DNA of 64,000 bases, taken from assembly GCF_019343195.1 (NCBI RefSeq), contig NZ_RPHB01000004.1, positions 124,001-188,000 of the forward strand, in the 5' to 3' direction. The translations under genes and the position numbers were made by a program. The stretch comes from Arthrospiribacter ruber. GTDB lineage: Bacteria > Bacteroidota > Bacteroidia > Cytophagales > Cyclobacteriaceae. The notes under the pieces were generated by a model, which had not been told where the DNA came from, did no database searches, and was given only the letters and a program-made list of their open reading frames with translations. Position 1 is the first letter of the stretch. Every line of letters begins with the position of its first letter. Shown here one piece after another: positions 55,815 through 64,000 of the stretch.

Positions 55815-57224
55815 CTATTTGCTTATCTCAAGGATAAAGTCCAGTATATCACGGAGTACTTGCTCATTAAACGTTTCTTCAATTTCTATGTATTCAGATA
55901 TTGATCCTGTTTCTGCTTTTTGGAAAAGGTGGTTAAGGTCATCATAGACCTTTAGACGAAGTAGTTCTTCCTTACCTTCAAAAAGAGAGATCAGTTTATT
56001 TGCATTCTGTGCAGCATTGACCTGGATATCCTTACCCCCAAAAGCAGCCATAGTCGGAATCTGAATCTTATTTATATCACTTTCGGGCTCGTATTGAATA
56101 AAATAAACCAGCCATGGGTTGAGACTGCTTGTGAGTGTAGACGTCAGTGATGCCGCTTGCTGGGCTTTGATCTCTTCAGGTAGCTCGTGGGTATCCAAAA
56201 CCTCCTTTACCAACTCAGGGACCATCTCTTTGATTTTTTCTACTTCCCCATATTTCTTTATCAGTTCATAGAATTTGGTATTCAATGCTACCTGACTTGC
56301 TACAAGTTCCTCGGAATTCCCGGTACTTCTTGAAATATCTTCCGTTTGCTTCGCCATCAATTGAGGAATGGACACTACTGGTCCTGCCAAAGAAATAACA
56401 AAATCCACAGAGGAATTTTCTTTTTCAGCAGCAACCATCCATGCGATCATCCCTCCTTCACTGTGCCCTAGCATGCCAATTTCGCTTATATCAACTTCCT
56501 GTAGGTCTTGGAGATACTTCATACCCGATTGGGCGTCAAGTTTAAAATCCCGGGAAGTAGCACTACCAAAATCGCCCTCAGAACCTCCTACTCCCCTCTC
56601 GTCAAAACGCAAAACCACAATTCCGTTACGGCTCAAGTAATCCGCGATGACCCAGAAAGGCTCATGCTCAAAAATGGTGGAATTTCTGTCCTGAGGTCCT
56701 GAACCTGTGACCAAAATGACCCCAGGAAAAGGACCGTTTCCTTCAGGAATAGTCAAAGTTCCTTTAAGTTTTACATTATCTGTCTCACTTGCGAATTCAA
56801 TTTCCCTTTCAGCGTATGGAAAAGGAGCCTCAGGGGTCTGCGAGCGTATTCTTGATTCTGAAGCTTTTTCCATCTCTTGCATTTTATTTAGGTTCAAAGG
56901 GAAACTCATACCTGATTGTTTAAAAGTACCATTGACCATGTCCCCCATCAATATTCCTTCGTACAAAATTCCTCCCGCCAGATGTTCAAAAGTCAGCATA
57001 TTCCCTACAACCAATACTTTGGTTAAGGCTATATTTCTAGCTCCTTGACTAGGACTGTCCATAAATCCTTTCCATTGCTCATCTGATTGCTCAAAACGGA
57101 AAATCAAAGGAAGTTTATTGCCCATGACATCCAAAGTTCCCTCCCAACTGCCTTCCAGTTCTTGGGATTTCAAGGGTTGGACACAAAAAAGGAATGTAAT
57201 AGATAAGAAGAAAAGGTATTTCAT
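55815..57224 (-). CDS. Secreted alpha/beta hydrolase (S9/esterase-like)
   Basis: A 469-residue exported protein. The signal peptide ends near LKSQ (residue 21). Residues 24-115 form a lipocalin-like beta domain (GSWEGTLDVMGNKLPLIFRF) as in EstD-type proteins. The hydrolase domain from about 155 has the nucleophile elbow GHSEGG, an Asp in FGGKDIQV and a His in DDLNHLFQ. VLRFDERGVGGSEGDF is a typical oxyanion-region motif. It is probably an esterase of broad specificity. It is convergent with ggt, without a terminator hairpin. Confidence 0.88.
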   Translation of the reverse strand: MKYLFFLSITFLFCVQPLKSQELEGSWEGTLDVMGNKLPLIFRFEQSDEQWKGFMDSPSQGARNIALTKVLVVGNMLTFEHLAGGILYEGILMGDMVNGTFKQSGMSFPLNLNKMQEMEKASESRIRSQTPEAPFPYAEREIEFASETDNVKLKGTLTIPEGNGPFPGVILVTGSGPQDRNSTIFEHEPFWVIADYLSRNGIVVLRFDERGVGGSEGDFGSATSRDFKLDAQSGMKYLQDLQEVDISEIGMLGHSEGGMIAWMVAAEKENSSVDFVISLAGPVVSIPQLMAKQTEDISRSTGNSEELVASQVALNTKFYELIKKYGEVEKIKEMVPELVKEVLDTHELPEEIKAQQAASLTSTLTSSLNPWLVYFIQYEPESDINKIQIPTMAAFGGKDIQVNAAQNANKLISLFEGKEELLRLKVYDDLNHLFQKAETGSISEYIEIEETFNEQVLRDILDFILEISK

Positions 57225-57268
57225 GATGAAAGATTTAAAATCAGCCCAATTTATACTTTATTTGGCAA

Positions 57269-57484
57269 ATGGATAAAGAAATATTAATGGATTTGGTGAC
57301 CAAAACCATGCCTTTTGGTAAGTATAAGGGGAGATTGCTCTGTGATATTCCAGAGCATTATTTGGTATGGATGCACCGTCAGGGATTCCCTGAAGGGAAA
57401 TTGGGAATGTGGCTGAATACTTTATATGAGATCCGCTTGAATGGACTTGAAGGTATTTTGCAGGACCTGAAAAGATTGAAATAA
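57269..57484 (+). CDS. DUF3820 family small protein
   Basis: A 71-residue cytoplasmic protein with the DUF3820 signature MPFGKYKGRLLCDIPEHYLVWM near residues 14-35, followed by a Leu-rich helix. The family is small and often linked to exonucleases or found alone; its function is unknown. It is divergent from the alpha/beta hydrolase gene, 44 bp apart. Confidence 0.85.
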   Translation: MDKEILMDLVTKTMPFGKYKGRLLCDIPEHYLVWMHRQGFPEGKLGMWLNTLYEIRLNGLEGILQDLKRLK

Positions 57485-57553
57485 AAAAATTTATATTTTG
57501 CAATCACGTTTCAAAAAGAATGAGCTTTAAGGGGAACTTTTGAGAGGAATTGG

Positions 57554-57561
57554 TACTTTTG
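57554..57561 (+). promoter_or_regulatory. -7 promoter element of the TonB receptor gene
   Basis: TACTTTTG matches TAnnTTTG exactly, 24 nt before the TTG start. The -33 region is not clear. The predicted transcription start falls inside the inverted repeat at 57566-57580. Confidence 0.55.
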
Positions 57562-57565
57562 CATC

Positions 57566-57580
57566 TGAAACAATATTGCA
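57566..57580. promoter_or_regulatory. Fur/Zur-like operator upstream of the TonB receptor
   Basis: TGAAACAATATTGCA is an imperfect 15-bp inverted repeat placed over the expected start site. It matches the element at 60000-60014 at 11 of 15 positions. Its position and A/T-rich dyad fit a Fur-family repressor box, with zinc (Zur) suggested by the genes it precedes. Confidence 0.5.
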
Positions 57581-57585
57581 TCTAA

Positions 57586-59955
57586 TTGACGCGTTACCTT
57601 TTATTTCTTCTTTTTTTTCTAACTTCATTTTCTTCCATCCTTCGAGGGCAACAAACGGGGTATTCCCTCAATGGTATTATAAGAGATGACAATGGAGATG
57701 GCTTAATGGCTATTGTGTCCATCCATGAGTTGGGTAAAGCAACCATAGCCGATGAGGAAGGTTTTTTTCAATTTGAAAATTTAAGACCTGGCAGCTATCA
57801 TTTACACATCACACATGTAGGATTTAGAGCTGAGAATAAAAATATCAGCATTTTGGATGCAGATCGATTCGTAGAGCTAAGTTTAAAAGAATCAGCAATC
57901 CAACTGGAAAGTCTTACCATAGAAGCCAACCCTTTCAAAAACGGGCCATTAGAGCAGTCCCAGACCATCATGGTATTGGACAGGGACTTTTTGGAAAGAA
58001 ACAATGGAGGTACTTTTGCCAATGCTCTGGAAAAGCTCCCCGGAATATCTACTATCAATACAGGAGTTGGTATCAGCAAGCCTGTTATCAGAGGGATGAG
58101 TTTCAATAGAATCATGATCAATGACCGGGGAATCAAACAGGAGGGGCAACAATGGGGCGCAGACCATGGATTGGAAATCGATCCTTTTGATGTGGACCGT
58201 GTAGAGGTGGTCAAAGGGCCTTCTTCCCTACTCTATGGGTCAGATGGAATGGCAGGAGTTATCAATATAGCTCCTCCTGCATTTAAACAGGACAATGAAA
58301 TCGAAGGTTCTTTTACATCCATGTATAGGAGCAACAATGACATGTTTTCCAACTCAATAGCCGTTGAAGGCAATCAGGGTGATTTGGTATTTGGAGGAAG
58401 GTTTACCATGCAGGATTTTGCTGATTACCGGGTTCCTGCAGATCAGTTCAATTATGCCGGTTTTATTCTCCCAATCTTCGAAAACAGATTGAAGAACACT
58501 GCTGGCAGAGAAAGACATTTCAGTACTATGGCGGGAGCCAAAAAGGACTGGGGATATTCTACGCTGACTATAAGCCGATTTGACCAGGAAGCCGGTATTT
58601 TTGCCGGTGCTGTGGGGGTTCCCAATTCCTTTAACCTCCGACATGATGGTAATTTTAGGAACATCGATATTCCGCGACAAAGCAATCAGCATTTGAAAGT
58701 ACTTTGGAACAACAGCATACTCATCAATGATTATTGGTTGGAGTTGGATATGGGGTATCAAAAAAATGAAAGAAGGGAGTTTTCCAGGCCTCATGCACAG
58801 GAAGTCGCCCCTGACAATCCATTTGGAAACCTGGCCCTTTCACTTGTCCTAGATGTGTGGACTGCCAATGCACGCATCAGTAAAACCCATGGCGAAAAAG
58901 GGCAATCCATTTTCGGCTTTAATTCACAATATAGCATCAATAGGCAAAGCGGTTTTGAATTTCTTCTGCCAAACTTTGAGTCTTTACAAGGTGGTCTTTT
59001 CTATTTTCGTGAGCATAAGTTCACCCAAGATTTTGTAGTCAATGCCGGTCTTAGACTCGATGGTGCTTATCATGATATAGAGGAACACCTACAACCTATA
59101 TATGAAAGAATGAGGCCTACTGGGGAAATGGACCAAAGAAATCCTGATATTCAGCGGGAGTTTTTCAATGGAAGTGGATCTGCCGGATTTTCCTGGGTAT
59201 TTTTGGAGAAATTCAACCTCAAGTTCAATGTAGGTTCTGCCTACAGGATTCCAACACCTATTGAACTTTCCTCCAATGGAGTGCATCATGGCAACTTCCG
59301 ACACGAAGTAGGTAATGCTACCCTTGAAAGAGAAAGAAGCTATCAAACAGACCTTAATTTGGCTTATTCAAGCAAAAAGTTTTTGGTCACTTTCAGTCCA
59401 TTCTTTGGTTACTATGATGGATATATTTATTTGGCTCCTGCACCAAGGTTTTCTCCTTTGCCAGGATCAAGCATCATTTGGGAATACAGGCAGAACAACG
59501 CCATTTTCACAGGAGGTGAACTGATGACAAATATTTCTCCACTGAAAAACCTCACCTTCAACTTAGGTGCAGAATACGTGTACAATCAAAATCTTGATAC
59601 GGGCCTACCCCTACCGTTAACTCCACCTTTCAGTGTACTTTCAGGTGTAGAATATAAACTTCCAAATATCCGAAATGTATTCGATAACCTTTATGTTTTT
59701 GCTGAAGTCAGGCAGGCAGCGGACCAAAATCGAGTAGATCGGAATGAAAGGACTACTGAAGGTTATACCTTATTGGAAGCAGGGTTGGGCGGAGATGTGC
59801 TATTTGGTAAGCAAGAAGTCAAATTTCAGCTGTCGGGACAAAACCTTACCAATGCGGTATATTTCAATCACTTAAGCCGATACCGCTTGTTAAACCTTCC
59901 TGAACAGGGAAGAAACATCAGTTTTTCAATCAAAGTACCACTTACAATTAGATAG
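57586..59955 (+). CDS. TonB-dependent receptor, ZnuD-like (probable zinc uptake)
   Basis: A 789-residue outer-membrane receptor. The frame starts at TTG 57586, because a stop lies directly before it. The signal peptide ends near LRGQ (residue 21). A CarboxypepD_reg-like domain (22-100) precedes the plug (about 110-230, GVGISKPVIRGMSFNRIMI) and the barrel. RIPTPIELSSNGVHHGNFRHEVGN near 563-586 resembles the His-containing ELY-x-NGPH motif of zinc receptors of the ZnuD type. It is followed by a His-rich DUF4625 lipoprotein, which supports a zinc role. The metal is inferred, not shown. Confidence 0.8.
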   Translation: MTRYLLFLLFFLTSFSSILRGQQTGYSLNGIIRDDNGDGLMAIVSIHELGKATIADEEGFFQFENLRPGSYHLHITHVGFRAENKNISILDADRFVELSLKESAIQLESLTIEANPFKNGPLEQSQTIMVLDRDFLERNNGGTFANALEKLPGISTINTGVGISKPVIRGMSFNRIMINDRGIKQEGQQWGADHGLEIDPFDVDRVEVVKGPSSLLYGSDGMAGVINIAPPAFKQDNEIEGSFTSMYRSNNDMFSNSIAVEGNQGDLVFGGRFTMQDFADYRVPADQFNYAGFILPIFENRLKNTAGRERHFSTMAGAKKDWGYSTLTISRFDQEAGIFAGAVGVPNSFNLRHDGNFRNIDIPRQSNQHLKVLWNNSILINDYWLELDMGYQKNERREFSRPHAQEVAPDNPFGNLALSLVLDVWTANARISKTHGEKGQSIFGFNSQYSINRQSGFEFLLPNFESLQGGLFYFREHKFTQDFVVNAGLRLDGAYHDIEEHLQPIYERMRPTGEMDQRNPDIQREFFNGSGSAGFSWVFLEKFNLKFNVGSAYRIPTPIELSSNGVHHGNFRHEVGNATLERERSYQTDLNLAYSSKKFLVTFSPFFGYYDGYIYLAPAPRFSPLPGSSIIWEYRQNNAIFTGGELMTNISPLKNLTFNLGAEYVYNQNLDTGLPLPLTPPFSVLSGVEYKLPNIRNVFDNLYVFAEVRQAADQNRVDRNERTTEGYTLLEAGLGGDVLFGKQEVKFQLSGQNLTNAVYFNHLSRYRLLNLPEQGRNISFSIKVPLTIR

Positions 59956-59970
59956 AAAAACGATTTTTTC

Positions 59971-60001
59971 TTTGGGTCTTTATTTTTTGACCATATATTT
60001 G
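59971..60001 (+). promoter_or_regulatory. Bacteroidota-type promoter of the DUF4625 gene
   Basis: A -33 element TTTG (59971-59974) is followed after 19 nt by a perfect -7 element TATATTTG (59994-60001). The spacing and sequence match the primary sigma-factor consensus. Confidence 0.8.
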
Positions 60002-60014
60002 CAATACAATTGCA
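60000..60014. promoter_or_regulatory. Fur/Zur-like operator upstream of the DUF4625 gene
   Basis: TGCAATACAATTGCA is a perfect 6-3-6 inverted repeat beginning at the end of the -7 element and covering the expected start site. It pairs with the similar box at 57566-57580, suggesting that one regulator represses both transcription units. Confidence 0.6.
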
Positions 60015-60046
60015 TTTACAACAAAGTAACATAAACGTCTAAACCA

Positions 60047-60988
60047 ATGAAAAGAATACCTTTATTATTTAGTGCCCTTGTCATGACAGTACTTTTTTCC
60101 TGCAATGATGAAAACGATAATCCTCCGGTAAGTGACTTGGAAGCTCCTGTTATCGGCTTTGCAGAAGGTCGAGACAGTTTTCGGCCCATGGAAGGTGAAG
60201 TAAGATCAGCTTCTACAGACCATATGCACATTAGATTCAGTGTAAGTGATGAGTCAGGTATTGGGCAAGTCCTTCTTGATATCCATAATTCTTTTGACGG
60301 ACATACTCATGGCAGAATGAGCAATGTTTTTTCCGCTTTAAATGTGAAAGATATTTATAGTCCGGATGCAAGTTCTCCATTCTTGAGGTTTCCTGAAGGA
60401 TCTACTTTCCTAAATGTGGACGGTTCATCTACAGATATTTACTGGGAGGGACCTACATCCCGTGTTGAAAACAATGTATTGGCTGGGCCTTACGACATTA
60501 TCATTTCTGCGGTAGATATCCATGGCAACCAGACTTCTTTTGCCGACGGAAGTAACTATTTGGCTACTTTCTACATTGAGAGACCATATGCTCCGGTAAT
60601 TGCAGTAACGAATTTGCATGATGGTGAAATTGAAGGTGAAGCCGGTGAAGCTTTGGAAGTGGAAGGAACTGTAGGCAGCGGAAGCCATGAATTAAGTTCT
60701 GAGATTACTTTCTTATGGGTAAGATTGGTAGAAGAAGATCATGACCATGACCACAACCATAGAGTTGCCGGAGAAGAATATTACGAAAGAATTTGGGGAA
60801 ATTCTGCTTGGAGAGACCTTTCAGGTCCTGAACTTCCAAATGGTTCTGAACTCAAATTTGAGGATATTTTCACAGGTGACAATGCTATCGTATTACCAGA
60901 AGGTGAAGACCATTTGGACTTGATCATCTGGGCTGAAGATGCAAATGGCAATATCACAAGAAAAGTATATGAAGTTCATATTGATTAA
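60047..60988 (+). CDS. His-rich DUF4625 lipoprotein
   Basis: A 313-residue lipoprotein (lipobox LFSC, Cys19). It contains Ig-like or DUF4625-type beta domains: residues 30-180 with the family pattern VLLDIHNSFDGHTHGRM, and a second similar unit about 190-313. A His/Asp-rich loop, EEDHDHDHNHRVAGEE near 230-245, is a probable metal site. It lies 91 nt after the TonB receptor with its own promoter. The likely role is surface or periplasmic metal capture for the receptor. The DUF4625 assignment is by memory of the motif. Confidence 0.72.
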   Translation: MKRIPLLFSALVMTVLFSCNDENDNPPVSDLEAPVIGFAEGRDSFRPMEGEVRSASTDHMHIRFSVSDESGIGQVLLDIHNSFDGHTHGRMSNVFSALNVKDIYSPDASSPFLRFPEGSTFLNVDGSSTDIYWEGPTSRVENNVLAGPYDIIISAVDIHGNQTSFADGSNYLATFYIERPYAPVIAVTNLHDGEIEGEAGEALEVEGTVGSGSHELSSEITFLWVRLVEEDHDHDHNHRVAGEEYYERIWGNSAWRDLSGPELPNGSELKFEDIFTGDNAIVLPEGEDHLDLIIWAEDANGNITRKVYEVHID

Positions 60989-61011
60989 TCACTAATCTAT
61001 TACTATAATTG

Positions 61012-61044
61012 GAGGAAAGATCTTTAGAGGTTTTTCCTCTTTTT
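61012..61044 (+). terminator. Attenuator-like hairpin before the second His-rich gene
   Basis: GAGGAAA (61012-61018) pairs with TTTCCTC (61033-61039), followed by T residues. An alternative small hairpin AGAGG-TTTTT-CCTCT overlaps it. It may limit readthrough from the DUF4625 gene. Confidence 0.5.
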
Positions 61045-61067
61045 AGTTTAAACCAACCAAATGAATT

Positions 61068-61541
61068 ATGAAAAAAACTTTGTTTTCACTTGTATTGACC
61101 GCAATGATCTTCTCTTTAGTTTCTTGTTCAGAAAAAAAAGACCAGGAAGGTGATCCAGCTCTTTATGCCGAAGCCAACGAAATCCACCAATCTTCCTTGG
61201 ATATCAGAGAAGAAATCATGGAGTTGGAAAAAGCCCTTAAAGAAAATGATATTTCAAATGAAGAAATCAAAGATCTTCTGAAGGCATGGGATAAGGACAT
61301 CATTGAAGTACCGGGATATGAACATTCACATGATGACGAAGAGCAGAGAAAGTATCATGTTCACAATCCTATGAAGCCTTTTTCTGATGAAGAGCATTTG
61401 GAATACCAGAAGCTTATGCATAAGGAAATCGTAGAAATTAGAGAAAAAATCCACGAAATAATGTCCGATAAAGCCAATATAGAAGATGGTGAAGAAGACA
61501 GAGAGGTATTGGATGAGGTAACCCCTCCTGTGGAATCTTAA
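61068..61541 (+). CDS. Acidic His-rich lipoprotein
   Basis: A 157-residue lipoprotein (lipobox LVSC, Cys20). The mature part is a long acidic helix with a His-rich stretch, EHSHDDEEQRKYHVHNPMKP, near residues 84-103, plus more His residues after it. This would suit zinc binding. It lies 79 nt after the DUF4625 gene on the same strand and probably belongs to the same locus. I do not recognise a family. The charge and heptad pattern suggest coiled-coil segments. Confidence 0.65.
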   Translation: MKKTLFSLVLTAMIFSLVSCSEKKDQEGDPALYAEANEIHQSSLDIREEIMELEKALKENDISNEEIKDLLKAWDKDIIEVPGYEHSHDDEEQRKYHVHNPMKPFSDEEHLEYQKLMHKEIVEIREKIHEIMSDKANIEDGEEDREVLDEVTPPVES

Positions 61542-61560
61542 TTCAAGAACAATTATCATC

Positions 61561-61588
61561 AAAAAGCCATCACCAAAGATGGCTTTTT
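61561..61588 (+). terminator. Intrinsic terminator of the putative zinc locus
   Basis: An 11-bp perfect stem AAAAAGCCATC/GATGGCTTTTT (61561-61571 with 61578-61588) with T-run ends the locus. Confidence 0.92.
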
Positions 61589-61753
61589 TTATATTGGCTA
61601 TTGTAATTCAGTGTGTATTCGCGCTTTACTATTCAGCCATTTAAACAATTGGCTCAGCCGTATTCTGTTGACGATAGTCAGTGTACATTTTTAACAAAAG
61701 ATTCAATGATCAATTTATCCTGCATGAGAAATTGCTAATAATCAATTTTCCTT

Positions 61754-62266
61754 TTAAAAGTAAGGTGAACATAAGGTCATATTCTCACTATCAAAACTTC
61801 CTGGATTATTGTCATTTGCACCGATATTGCCAGCTACTAAAATCACCTGATATTCGGGTCCTGAGTCTGCAAGGTGTACCTTAATATGACCATCTAAATT
61901 TTTGAAGCCATCAAAATCTAAACTCTCTTGATTAGAAAGCCTTCCCAATATGGTAGTGCTTCTCAATGTTCTAATGTCTACAGGATCAAGCATGTGTGCC
62001 ATGGGTGCATCTACAGCATCATAGGTGCCAAAATGCAGGTGTGCAGGAAAAAAGTAGGGCTCTTCACCCCTTTGACCTTCCAGTTGGATTTCCAACTCCA
62101 ACTCCCCTCCCATCATTTCACGGACTTTAAGCACTCCTGTGTAATCAAAATCAGAAGCTTTAAACAAGGTATATTCCACTTCATTATCTGTATATAGGGG
62201 ATCACTTTGATCTTCATTACAAGAAATGAGTACCAAAAAAGCGAGAGTGTATATCAACTTTTTCAT
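61754..62266 (-). CDS. Lipoprotein of unknown function
   Basis: A 170-residue lipoprotein (lipobox LISC, Cys16). The mature part is beta-rich with PAHLHFGTYDAVDAPMAHML near 78-97 and a C-terminal QVILVAGNIGAN. The HLHFG pattern faintly recalls CHRD or superoxide-dismutase-like sandwiches, but I cannot assign a family. It is transcribed toward the His-rich genes from the other side. Several His residues leave metal binding possible. Confidence 0.65.
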   Translation of the reverse strand: MKKLIYTLAFLVLISCNEDQSDPLYTDNEVEYTLFKASDFDYTGVLKVREMMGGELELEIQLEGQRGEEPYFFPAHLHFGTYDAVDAPMAHMLDPVDIRTLRSTTILGRLSNQESLDFDGFKNLDGHIKVHLADSGPEYQVILVAGNIGANDNNPGSFDSENMTLCSPYF

Positions 62267-62390
62267 AAGTGGAGAGTTTTCAAATTACAAACGTTTATCT
62301 AGGCCATTCAGTTTGTAAAGGACATCAGAAATTTAAACAATTTTACAGAAATAAAAACTAATTTCACTTCTCTCTCCATCTTTTGCTCCC

Positions 62391-63980
62391 ATGAATCATT
62401 TTGCAGCACTTTTTTTAAAATTAGATCAAAGCAATAAAACTTCGGATAAACTCGCTGCTCTTCAAGAGTATTTTCTCCTTGTTGATGACAAAGATAAGCT
62501 CTGGACATTAGCCATTTTCACTCACAAAAGACCTAAAAGACAGGTGAATACCAAACTTCTGAGAGCCTGGTGCATAGAGCAATCAGGGATACCTGAGTGG
62601 TTGTTTGAAGAATCATACCAAACTGTAGGAGATCTTGCTGAAACATTGTCCTTGCTTCTGCCCGTCAATAAGGACTCACAGGACAAAACCTTGGCTTTTT
62701 GGATAGAATACCTCCGACAAATGGAGGGAATTGAAGAACATGAAAAAAAAGAAAAAATCCTATGGGCTTGGTCTGTATTGAACCGGGATGAAAAATTTAT
62801 TTTCAATAAAATCATCACCGGAGGATTTCGTGTAGGAGTTAGTCAAAACCTGGTCACTCAAGCTGTTGCCAATGCATTTGATATGGAAAAAACCGAGGTG
62901 GCACACAGGCTGATGGGAGATTGGCACCCTGATCATGTAACTTTCGAAGACCTCATTCTTTCCAAAAATCCCAGTGATGACCTTTCCAGACCGTATCCAT
63001 TTTATCTTGCACACCCACTCGAAAAGGACCTGAGTGACCTTGGAGAGCTCGAAGACTGGCAAATTGAATGGAAGTGGGACGGGATAAGAGGACAGGTTAT
63101 CCACAGAAACAAAGAGGTTTTTATTTGGTCACGGGGAGAAGAGTTGGTAACGGAAAAATTCCCTGAATTGGAAGAAATGTCAAGGCAACTGCCCGAGAAT
63201 TGTGTGCTTGATGGGGAGATCATTGCCTACGAAAATGGAGCCCCTCTCCCATTCTCCTTATTGCAGACGAGAGTAGGAAGAAAAAATCTGAGTAAAAAAA
63301 TATTGGCAGAGGCTCCCGTAAGCTTTATTGCTTATGATGTTCTCGAATATGATGGAAAAGATTTGAGGGAAAGGCCTTTGAGAGAAAGAAGGAAAATACT
63401 TGAGAAATTGAGCTTGGAGGTAAAACATTCAAGTTTGGTATTATCTCCTACCTTGCAAGAATACAGCATTGAAAAATTAAAAAAACTGCATCTTGAATCC
63501 AGACTGCGAATGGCTGAGGGATTTATGTTGAAACGCAAAAGCTCGCCATATGAGGTTGGCAGGAAAAGAGGAAATTGGTGGAAATGGAAAGTAGATCCAC
63601 TTACCATAGACGGAGTCATGATCTATGCCCAGAAAGGTCATGGTCGACGAGCAGACCTCTACACAGATTATACTTTAGCTGTTTGGGAAGGGGAAAATTT
63701 GGTTCCCTTTGCCAAAGCTTATTCTGGACTCACAGATGCGGAGATCAAAGAAGTGGACAAGTATGTCAAGCAAAATACCATGGAAAAATTCGGACCAGTG
63801 AGAACAGTGAAAGCAGGTTTGATTTTTGAACTGGCTTTTGAAGGAATCCAGGAAAGTAAGAGACACAAATCAGGCATTGCCCTGAGATTCCCTCGAATTC
63901 AGCGATGGAGAAAAGACAAACCTATAGAGGAGGCCAATACATTGGAAGACCTTAAAGCCTTACTTGAAAAATATGGTTGA
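62391..63980 (+). CDS. ATP-dependent DNA ligase (cisplatin-damage-response type)
   Basis: A 529-residue ligase. The N-terminal DNA-binding domain (1-200) contains KIITGGFRVGVSQNL. The adenylation motif I is EWKWDGIRG (226-234) with nucleophile Lys228; LDGEIIAY and EGFMLKRKSSPYEVGRKRG are motifs IV and V. The C-terminal OB-fold ends with the RFPRIQRWRKDK motif VI. This length and architecture match the bacterial LPD-type ligases that pair with an exonuclease, a DEXH helicase and a phosphoesterase in DNA repair. Those partner genes are not visible; they may lie just beyond the window. Confidence 0.9.
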   Translation: MNHFAALFLKLDQSNKTSDKLAALQEYFLLVDDKDKLWTLAIFTHKRPKRQVNTKLLRAWCIEQSGIPEWLFEESYQTVGDLAETLSLLLPVNKDSQDKTLAFWIEYLRQMEGIEEHEKKEKILWAWSVLNRDEKFIFNKIITGGFRVGVSQNLVTQAVANAFDMEKTEVAHRLMGDWHPDHVTFEDLILSKNPSDDLSRPYPFYLAHPLEKDLSDLGELEDWQIEWKWDGIRGQVIHRNKEVFIWSRGEELVTEKFPELEEMSRQLPENCVLDGEIIAYENGAPLPFSLLQTRVGRKNLSKKILAEAPVSFIAYDVLEYDGKDLRERPLRERRKILEKLSLEVKHSSLVLSPTLQEYSIEKLKKLHLESRLRMAEGFMLKRKSSPYEVGRKRGNWWKWKVDPLTIDGVMIYAQKGHGRRADLYTDYTLAVWEGENLVPFAKAYSGLTDAEIKEVDKYVKQNTMEKFGPVRTVKAGLIFELAFEGIQESKRHKSGIALRFPRIQRWRKDKPIEEANTLEDLKALLEKYG

Positions 63981-64000
63981 AAGTAATTTAGAACCAGCAT

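Noticed and set aside
1-64000. CRISPR arrays, insertion sequences, prophage genes and defence systems
   Set aside because: I found no spaced direct repeats, transposase, phage structural gene or restriction and toxin genes. The nuclease-like gene at 49800 is too uncertain to count.

Overview
The window is about 64 kb of chromosome from a member of the Bacteroidota. Several gene families here (DUF2891, DUF2911, DUF2452, DUF1080, DUF4625, tricorn-like S41 and S9 peptidases), the many Sec and lipoprotein signals, the absence of strong Shine-Dalgarno sites, and TTTG-N19-TAnnTTTG promoters all point to Cytophagales, most likely the Cyclobacteriaceae. That family-level placement is inference. Coding density is high. 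Most genes are single or in short operons, separated by strong bidirectional intrinsic terminators. I see no prophage, insertion sequence, integrase or CRISPR array. Two decayed genes are present: a trmH with an internal deletion, and a possible 3' remnant of a HerA-like ATPase gene.

Layout. 1-8.1 kb: end of a lipoprotein gene with beta-propeller-like repeats, a KASIII-type synthase, and a three-gene minus-strand operon (DUF2891 protein, divergent NRAMP-like transporter, tricorn-like protease). 8.1-17.4 kb: BaiN-type flavoprotein with an orphan Hpt protein, GAPDH, two tRNA-Glu genes, a radical SAM protein with a CX4CX2C motif, an M14 carboxypeptidase and a DUF1080 protein. 17.4-22 kb: SLC13 transporter, small lipoprotein, DUF922-like HExxH protein and an extended cold-shock-domain protein. 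22-28 kb: a molybdenum-hydroxylase module with XdhC, MocA-like cytidylyltransferase, cysteine desulfurase and a Tat-exported large subunit with its 2x[2Fe-2S] small subunit. 28-38.8 kb: Gfo/Idh/MocA oxidoreductase, DUF2911 protein, HrpB helicase, a VLRF1-like release factor next to a HEAT-repeat protein, an S15 hydrolase and topoisomerase IB. 38.8-44.5 kb: trmH pseudogene and the topoisomerase IV genes parE and parC, with a previously unlisted 59-aa ORF between them. 44.5-51.6 kb: ROK kinase, YkgJ-type protein, an ArsC-fold protein without catalytic cysteine, CvfB, hydroxybutyryl-CoA dehydrogenase, a deoxynucleoside kinase, an operon with a 53-aa membrane protein and DUF2452, and a second orphan Hpt protein. 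51.7-57.5 kb: S9 peptidase and gamma-glutamyltransferase as a pair, an alpha/beta hydrolase and a DUF3820 protein. 57.5-62.3 kb: a probable zinc-acquisition locus (ZnuD-like TonB receptor, His-rich DUF4625 lipoprotein, second His-rich lipoprotein). 62.4-64 kb: an ATP-dependent DNA ligase.

How the genes work together. The clearest functional groups are the molybdoenzyme module and the putative zinc locus. In the zinc locus two promoters carry similar 15-bp Fur-family-like inverted repeats over the expected start sites. The clearest single gene of wider interest is the VLRF1/Vms1-type protein, a predicted peptidyl-tRNA hydrolase for stalled ribosomes. All assignments come from reading motifs and architecture in the sequence; no database search was run.
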